DNA of 37,334 nucleotides from assembly GCA_002868865.1 (NCBI GenBank), contig PKUC01000079.1, positions 1 through 37,334 of the forward strand. The letters are read 5' to 3'. Below are positions 33,787 through 37,334 of the stretch, in pieces; within the stretch, counting starts at the first letter, position 1; each line of letters opens with the position of its first letter. The DNA comes from Desulfuromonas sp. Its GTDB lineage: Bacteria; Desulfobacterota; Desulfuromonadia; Desulfuromonadales; Geopsychrobacteraceae. Made by a program: the position numbers and the translations under genes. The notes beneath the pieces are model-generated. The model saw only the letters and a list, made by a program, of their open reading frames with translations, was not told where the DNA came from and did not search any database.

Positions 33787-34119
33787 CTACTTAACGTCCA
33801 GAACCACGGTGATGTGGCTGGTCGGCTTACGAATCCGGCTTGCACGCCCCATGGCGCGAGGGAGGAAACGCTTGAGAACTGGGCCCTGATCAACCATGAC
33901 AGTTTTTACAAACAGCTGGTCGACATCAGAAACCCCCTTCTGCTCAGCATTGGCCACTGCGGATTTCAACAATTTAGAAAGAATCGGTGCGGTTTTCTGC
34001 GGAGAAAAACGCAGGATGTTTAACGCATCCTGAATTGCCTTGCCGCGAACCATATCGACAACAAGTCGCGCCTTGCGTGGTGACAGGCGGACATTTCTGA
34101 GTTTAGCTTGTGCTTCCAT
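33787..34119 (-). CDS. rplV: Ribosomal protein L22
   Basis: This 110-residue 50S protein lines the exit tunnel with its beta-hairpin. [32 protein letters not shown] opens it, and the tunnel-hairpin region is [30 protein letters not shown]. No insertion or unusual change is visible in the macrolide-related loop. It is 36 bp after rpsS. Confidence 0.99.
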   Translation of the reverse strand: MEAQAKLRNVRLSPRKARLVVDMVRGKAIQDALNILRFSPQKTAPILSKLLKSAVANAEQKGVSDVDQLFVKTVMVDQGPVLKRFLPRAMGRASRIRKPTSHITVVLDVK

Positions 34120-34155
34120 GAGACGAGTCTCCTGCAGAAAATCGCTATCTTAAAT

Positions 34156-34431
34156 CTATTTTTTACCCTTTTTGTCAGATCCGTGACCATAGTAGGTCCG
34201 CGTTGGAGCGAATTCGCCCAACTTGTGACCAACCATGTTTTCACTGACAAAAACAGGGATGAATTTCTTGCCGTTGTGTACCGCAAAAGTCAAACCGACG
34301 AACTCAGGAAAAATCGTCGAGCGACGAGACCAGGTCTTGATAACCTTTCCCCGGGTGCCTTCGCCTTCACGATTAACCTTACGCATCAGGCTCTCTTCTA
34401 CATAAGGTCCTTTTTTGATTGATCTAGCCAC
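34156..34431 (-). CDS. rpsS: Ribosomal protein S19
   Basis: This 91-residue 30S head protein starts [19 protein letters not shown] and continues with [46 protein letters not shown], all characteristic. The start is GTG, 6 nt after GGAG. It is 26 bp after rplB. Confidence 0.99.
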   Translation of the reverse strand: MARSIKKGPYVEESLMRKVNREGEGTRGKVIKTWSRRSTIFPEFVGLTFAVHNGKKFIPVFVSENMVGHKLGEFAPTRTYYGHGSDKKGKK

Positions 34432-34457
34432 AATGGTCTCCTACTGACTGTTAATCG

Positions 34458-35285
34458 CTACTTCGAATTTCTGCGGCGAACAATAAACTTATCGGTCCGC
34501 TTATTGGTTCTTGTTTTGTACCCTTTTGTCGGTACACCCCAAGGGGTCACCGGGTGACGACCACCCGAACTCTTACCCTCACCACCACCGTGCGGGTGGT
34601 CAACCGGGTTCATCGCAACACCGCGCGATTGCGGGCGCTTACCGAGCCAGCGAGAACGACCTGCTTTACCCAGCTTGATCTTTTCATAGTCAAGATTGCC
34701 GACCTGTCCGACTGTAGCCAGACATTCCTGCAGCACGAGACGAACCTCACCAGACGGAAGGCGCAACTGAGCATAACGGCCCTCTTTTGCAGCGATCATC
34801 GCATAGGCCCCGGCGCTACGAGCCATCTGACCACCACGCCCGACCTTAAGTTCGACATTATGAACCCAGGTACCGAGGGGGATAGAACGGATACTCATGG
34901 CATTACCGGGCTTGATGTCTGCGGACTCACTGGCAACAACCGTATCGTCGACATTAAGACCCTGGGGAGCCAGGATATAACGCTTCTCACCATCAGCGTA
35001 GTGAAGAAGGGCAATACGTGCGCTGCGATTCGGATCATACTCGATCGTCGCAACAGTTGCCGGGACTTCTTTTTTGTCACGGCGAAAGTCAATAATCCGG
35101 TACTTACGCTTGTGACCACCGCCGGTGTGGCGTTTAGTAATGCGGCCCTTATTGTTGCGTCCACCCGACTTCTTCAAAGGTGCCAGCAGAGACCGTTCTG
35201 GGGTCGCGGTGGTTACCTCTTCAAATGTCGAGGACGCCATGTGGCGTCTACCCGGTGAAGTCGGGTTAAATCTTTTTATTCCCAT
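34458..35285 (-). CDS. rplB: Ribosomal protein L2
   Basis: This 275-residue 50S protein next to the peptidyl-transferase centre has an OB fold plus SH3-like domain and the C-terminal signature [29 protein letters not shown]. That stretch holds the conserved histidine important for activity. [22 protein letters not shown] is near the N terminus. Length is standard. Confidence 0.99.
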   Translation of the reverse strand: MGIKRFNPTSPGRRHMASSTFEEVTTATPERSLLAPLKKSGGRNNKGRITKRHTGGGHKRKYRIIDFRRDKKEVPATVATIEYDPNRSARIALLHYADGEKRYILAPQGLNVDDTVVASESADIKPGNAMSIRSIPLGTWVHNVELKVGRGGQMARSAGAYAMIAAKEGRYAQLRLPSGEVRLVLQECLATVGQVGNLDYEKIKLGKAGRSRWLGKRPQSRGVAMNPVDHPHGGGEGKSSGGRHPVTPWGVPTKGYKTRTNKRTDKFIVRRRNSK

Positions 35286-35318
35286 GGTTACAACTCCGTA
35301 CCGATAAAGCGTGCGGCT

Positions 35319-35606
35319 TTAAACGCCAAAAAAATCGATCTTGTGACCTTCTTCAAGAGTCACATAAGCTTTCTTCCAATTGCTGCGCTGGCCCAGGTTG
35401 TAACCAACCCGCTTGATCTTACCGCGGAACTGCATGGTATTGACCGTCTTGACCTTGACATCAAATGCCTGCTCGATCGCCTGCTTGATCTCGATCTTGT
35501 TCGCAGTTCTTGAGACCTCAAAGGCTACGACATTGCCAGCCGCACTCAGCTCATTCGCCTTTTCAGTGACCAGAGGCTTGCGGATTATTTCGTGTAAAGG
35601 TTTCAT
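35319..35606 (-). CDS. rplW: Ribosomal protein L23
   Basis: This 95-residue protein at the tunnel exit is the main docking site for trigger factor and SRP. It has [16 protein letters not shown] and the loop [33 protein letters not shown]. The start overlaps the rplD stop as ATGA, so translation is coupled. Confidence 0.99.
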   Translation of the reverse strand: MKPLHEIIRKPLVTEKANELSAAGNVVAFEVSRTANKIEIKQAIEQAFDVKVKTVNTMQFRGKIKRVGYNLGQRSNWKKAYVTLEEGHKIDFFGV

Positions 35607-36226
35607 TGTTCCAAAGCTCCTTCAATCACAGCAACCGCAGCTTCAGTTAAAACGAGGTTCGGGTACTTGAGAACGTCGTAGACGTTCACACCGTCCGCGC
35701 GCAGAACCTTGACGTTTTTCAGGTTGCGGGCAGACAACTCAACGACGGTGTCGGGCTTGTCGATAACAACCAGTGCACCCTCAAGTTCAAAACGTTTGAT
35801 CACCGAGGAAAAATCTCTGGTACTGATCTTTTCCATGCCGATAGCATCGAGAACTGTCAGCTTCTCACCCTGAAAACGTGAAGACAGGGCACTGCACAAC
35901 GCAGACTTTTTAACTTTGCTGTTCAGCTTGAATTTGTATGAACGCTGCTGCGGACCGAAAGCAACGCCACCACCGACAAAGTGCGGTGCGCGAACCGTAC
36001 CCTGACGGGCATTACCGGTTCCCTTCTGACGATACGGCTTCTTGCCACCACCGGCAACCTGGCTGCGGGTTTTGCAGGCAGCGGTTCCCTGACGGCGTGC
36101 TGCTAACTGGTAGCGCACCATATCGTGCAGCAGATGTGGTTTGACGTCTGTATTAAACACAGCGTCAGCAAGTTCCTTTTCACCAACCTGCTTCTTGTCG
36201 ATATTGTAAATTGCGACTGTTGCCAT
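35603..36226 (-). CDS. rplD: Ribosomal protein L4
   Basis: This 207-residue tunnel-lining protein has the extended loop [46 protein letters not shown] followed by a helical body. In some bacteria L4 also represses the S10 operon; whether that happens here is unknown. It overlaps rplW by 4 bp and follows rplC by 25 bp. Confidence 0.99.
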   Translation of the reverse strand: MATVAIYNIDKKQVGEKELADAVFNTDVKPHLLHDMVRYQLAARRQGTAACKTRSQVAGGGKKPYRQKGTGNARQGTVRAPHFVGGGVAFGPQQRSYKFKLNSKVKKSALCSALSSRFQGEKLTVLDAIGMEKISTRDFSSVIKRFELEGALVVIDKPDTVVELSARNLKNVKVLRADGVNVYDVLKYPNLVLTEAAVAVIEGALEQ

Positions 36227-36251
36227 AATCTATCTCCTCAATCCGGAAGGC

Positions 36252-36878
36252 TTAAGCCTTGATTCCCTTACGGATCATAACCAAACCATTCTTCGGGCCC
36301 GGAACCGCGCCGCGGACCATAATCAGGTTGTCAGCCGGACGCACATCGACAACGATCAGATTCTGTGTTGTGACGCGCTCATTGCCCATCTGACCGGCCA
36401 TCTTCTTGCCCTTGAAAACCTTTGAAGGCCAGGCAGATTGTCCGATTGCACCGGGTCCACGCTTGAACATCGAGCCGTGGCTGGCACGACCGCCGGAAAA
36501 CCCCCAGCGCTTCATGACGCCCTGAAACCCTTTACCTTTGCTGGTTCCAGTCACATCGATACGGTCGCCAATGCTGAACATATCGCAGGTGACCTGGTCG
36601 CCGATCTGACAGTCATCGCCCTGAGCCTTAAACTCACGGACATGAGCAAACGCGCCCTTGCCAGCCTTCTTAAAATGACCCATCTCAGGCTTATTGACAC
36701 GCTCTGCGCGCTTGGGATCGAACCCAACCTGAACCGAATCATAACCATCGGTCGCAACCGTTTTTTTCTGCATGACGACACAGGGGCCAGCCTCCAGTAC
36801 GGTGACCGGAATCCGTTGTCCGTCGGCAGCATAAAACTGGGTCATGCCGATTTTTTTTCCTAAAAGTCCGTTGATCAT
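36252..36878 (-). CDS. rplC: Ribosomal protein L3
   Basis: This 208-residue early-assembly 50S protein starts MINGLLGKKIGMTQFYAADGQRIPVTVLE. It has the signature GTSKGKGFQGVMKRWGFSGGRASHGS and the conserved KKMAGQMGNERVTTQNL, whose Gln is the usual methylation site. The ribosome site is modest (AAAGG). It lies 32 bp after rpsJ. Confidence 0.99.
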   Translation of the reverse strand: MINGLLGKKIGMTQFYAADGQRIPVTVLEAGPCVVMQKKTVATDGYDSVQVGFDPKRAERVNKPEMGHFKKAGKGAFAHVREFKAQGDDCQIGDQVTCDMFSIGDRIDVTGTSKGKGFQGVMKRWGFSGGRASHGSMFKRGPGAIGQSAWPSKVFKGKKMAGQMGNERVTTQNLIVVDVRPADNLIMVRGAVPGPKNGLVMIRKGIKA

Positions 36879-36910
36879 TGCAGTGCCTTTTACTCGCGTC
36901 TGAATCGTTT

Positions 36911-37219
36911 CTAAAGCTTGATCTCTACATCAACGCCGGCGGAGAGGTCGAGCTTCATCAATGCGTCAACCGTCTGCTGGGTCGGGTCAACAATATCGAG
37001 AAGGCGCTTGTGTGTGCGGATCTCGAACTGCTCACGGCTCTTCTTATCAACATGCGGTCCACGCAGGACGCAGTACTTGTTGATCACCGTCGGCAGAGGA
37101 ATCGGTCCTACCAGACGGGAACCGGTGCGCTTGGTTGTATCTACAATCTCGGTCACAGCCTGATCGAGCAGGGTGTGGTCGTATGCTTTTAAACGAATTC
37201 TGATCTTCTGGGTCGACAT
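36911..37219 (-). CDS. rpsJ: Ribosomal protein S10
   Basis: This 102-residue 30S head protein also serves as NusE in antitermination complexes. It starts [22 protein letters not shown] and has [36 protein letters not shown]. The ATG at 37219 gives the conserved length; a frame open to 37288 runs into tuf and is rejected. It is 16 bp after the tuf stop. Confidence 0.99.
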   Translation of the reverse strand: MSTQKIRIRLKAYDHTLLDQAVTEIVDTTKRTGSRLVGPIPLPTVINKYCVLRGPHVDKKSREQFEIRTHKRLLDIVDPTQQTVDALMKLDLSAGVDVEIKL

Positions 37220-37235
37220 GGGTACTATCCTCAAT

Positions 37236-37334
37236 TTACTCGATAACTTCGCTGACCACGCCGGCGCCAACAGTACGGCCACCTTCACGGATTGCGAAAC
37301 GCAGTTCCTTGTCCATTGCGATCGGGGTGATCAA
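37236..37334 (-). CDS. tuf: Elongation factor Tu, C-terminal end only (runs off window)
   Basis: The last 32 codons are present, starting [19 protein letters not shown] and ending VVSEVIE followed by TAA. This is the classic C-terminal beta-barrel end of EF-Tu, which carries aminoacyl-tRNA to the ribosome. The rest lies beyond the right edge. Its placement directly before rpsJ suggests the str operon (rpsL-rpsG-fusA-tuf) continues upstream. Confidence 0.97.
   Translation of the reverse strand: MITPIAMDKELRFAIREGGRTVGAGVVSEVIE

Overview
The window looks like a chromosomal core segment from a deltaproteobacterial anaerobe of the Desulfuromonadales type (Geobacter / Desulfuromonas / Pelobacter relatives). 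The evidence is multiheme c-type cytochromes beside an ordinary housekeeping backbone, a 2[4Fe-4S] ferredoxin, acetate kinase, pyruvate phosphate dikinase, and a cytochrome b/Rieske operon that ends in a pentaheme cytochrome. This placement is inference from gene content; no 16S or database comparison was possible. No mobile element, CRISPR array, integrase or prophage gene was seen.

Layout. At 23-99 there is a tRNA-Arg(CCG) on the minus strand with its own promoter, followed by a possible tiny membrane ORF. Positions 430-3476 (minus) hold a respiratory operon: DUF1573 exported protein, Rieske Fe-S protein, b6-type cytochrome b, and a pentaheme cytochrome with a C-terminal membrane anchor. 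Positions 3658-5648 (plus) hold hpt and a zinc-ribbon/DUF3426 membrane protein. A short ferredoxin gene (5727-5897, minus) is divergent from ackA (6174-7439, plus) across a hairpin-rich gap. Positions 7522-11168 (minus) hold a pentaheme cytochrome of cytochrome c554 type, a radical SAM protein and a rhomboid-TPR protein. Positions 11328-13822 (plus) hold a TRIC/UPF0126 membrane protein, a fumarylacetoacetate-hydrolase-family enzyme, a Rossmann/DUF2520 protein and a 74-residue membrane protein. Then on the minus strand come ppdK, and mgtE-recO-glyQ-glyS.

From 22205 to the right edge the minus strand carries one continuous tuf-S10-spc-alpha ribosomal supercluster: tuf (end only), rpsJ, rplC, rplD, rplW, rplB, rpsS, rplV, rpsC, rplP, rpmC, rpsQ, rplN, rplX, rplE, rpsZ, rpsH, rplF, rplR, rpsE, rpmD, rplO, secY, adk, map, rpmJ, rpsM, rpsK, rpsD, rpoA, rplQ. 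A terminator follows rplQ. Three genes that fall below usual ORF length cut-offs (ferredoxin, rpmD, rpmJ) were found by direct reading.

Functionally, the left half joins a quinol-oxidising bc-type complex, periplasmic multiheme cytochromes, ferredoxin, ackA (acetate/ATP) and ppdK (pyruvate/PEP), as expected for an acetate- or pyruvate-centred anaerobic respirer. The right half is translation and secretion machinery. The least ordinary items are the cytochrome complex with a pentaheme, tail-anchored c subunit and a DUF1573 partner, the structured ackA upstream region, the acidic tail on L17, and the number of non-ATG starts in ribosomal genes. I did not find a convincing wholly new system.
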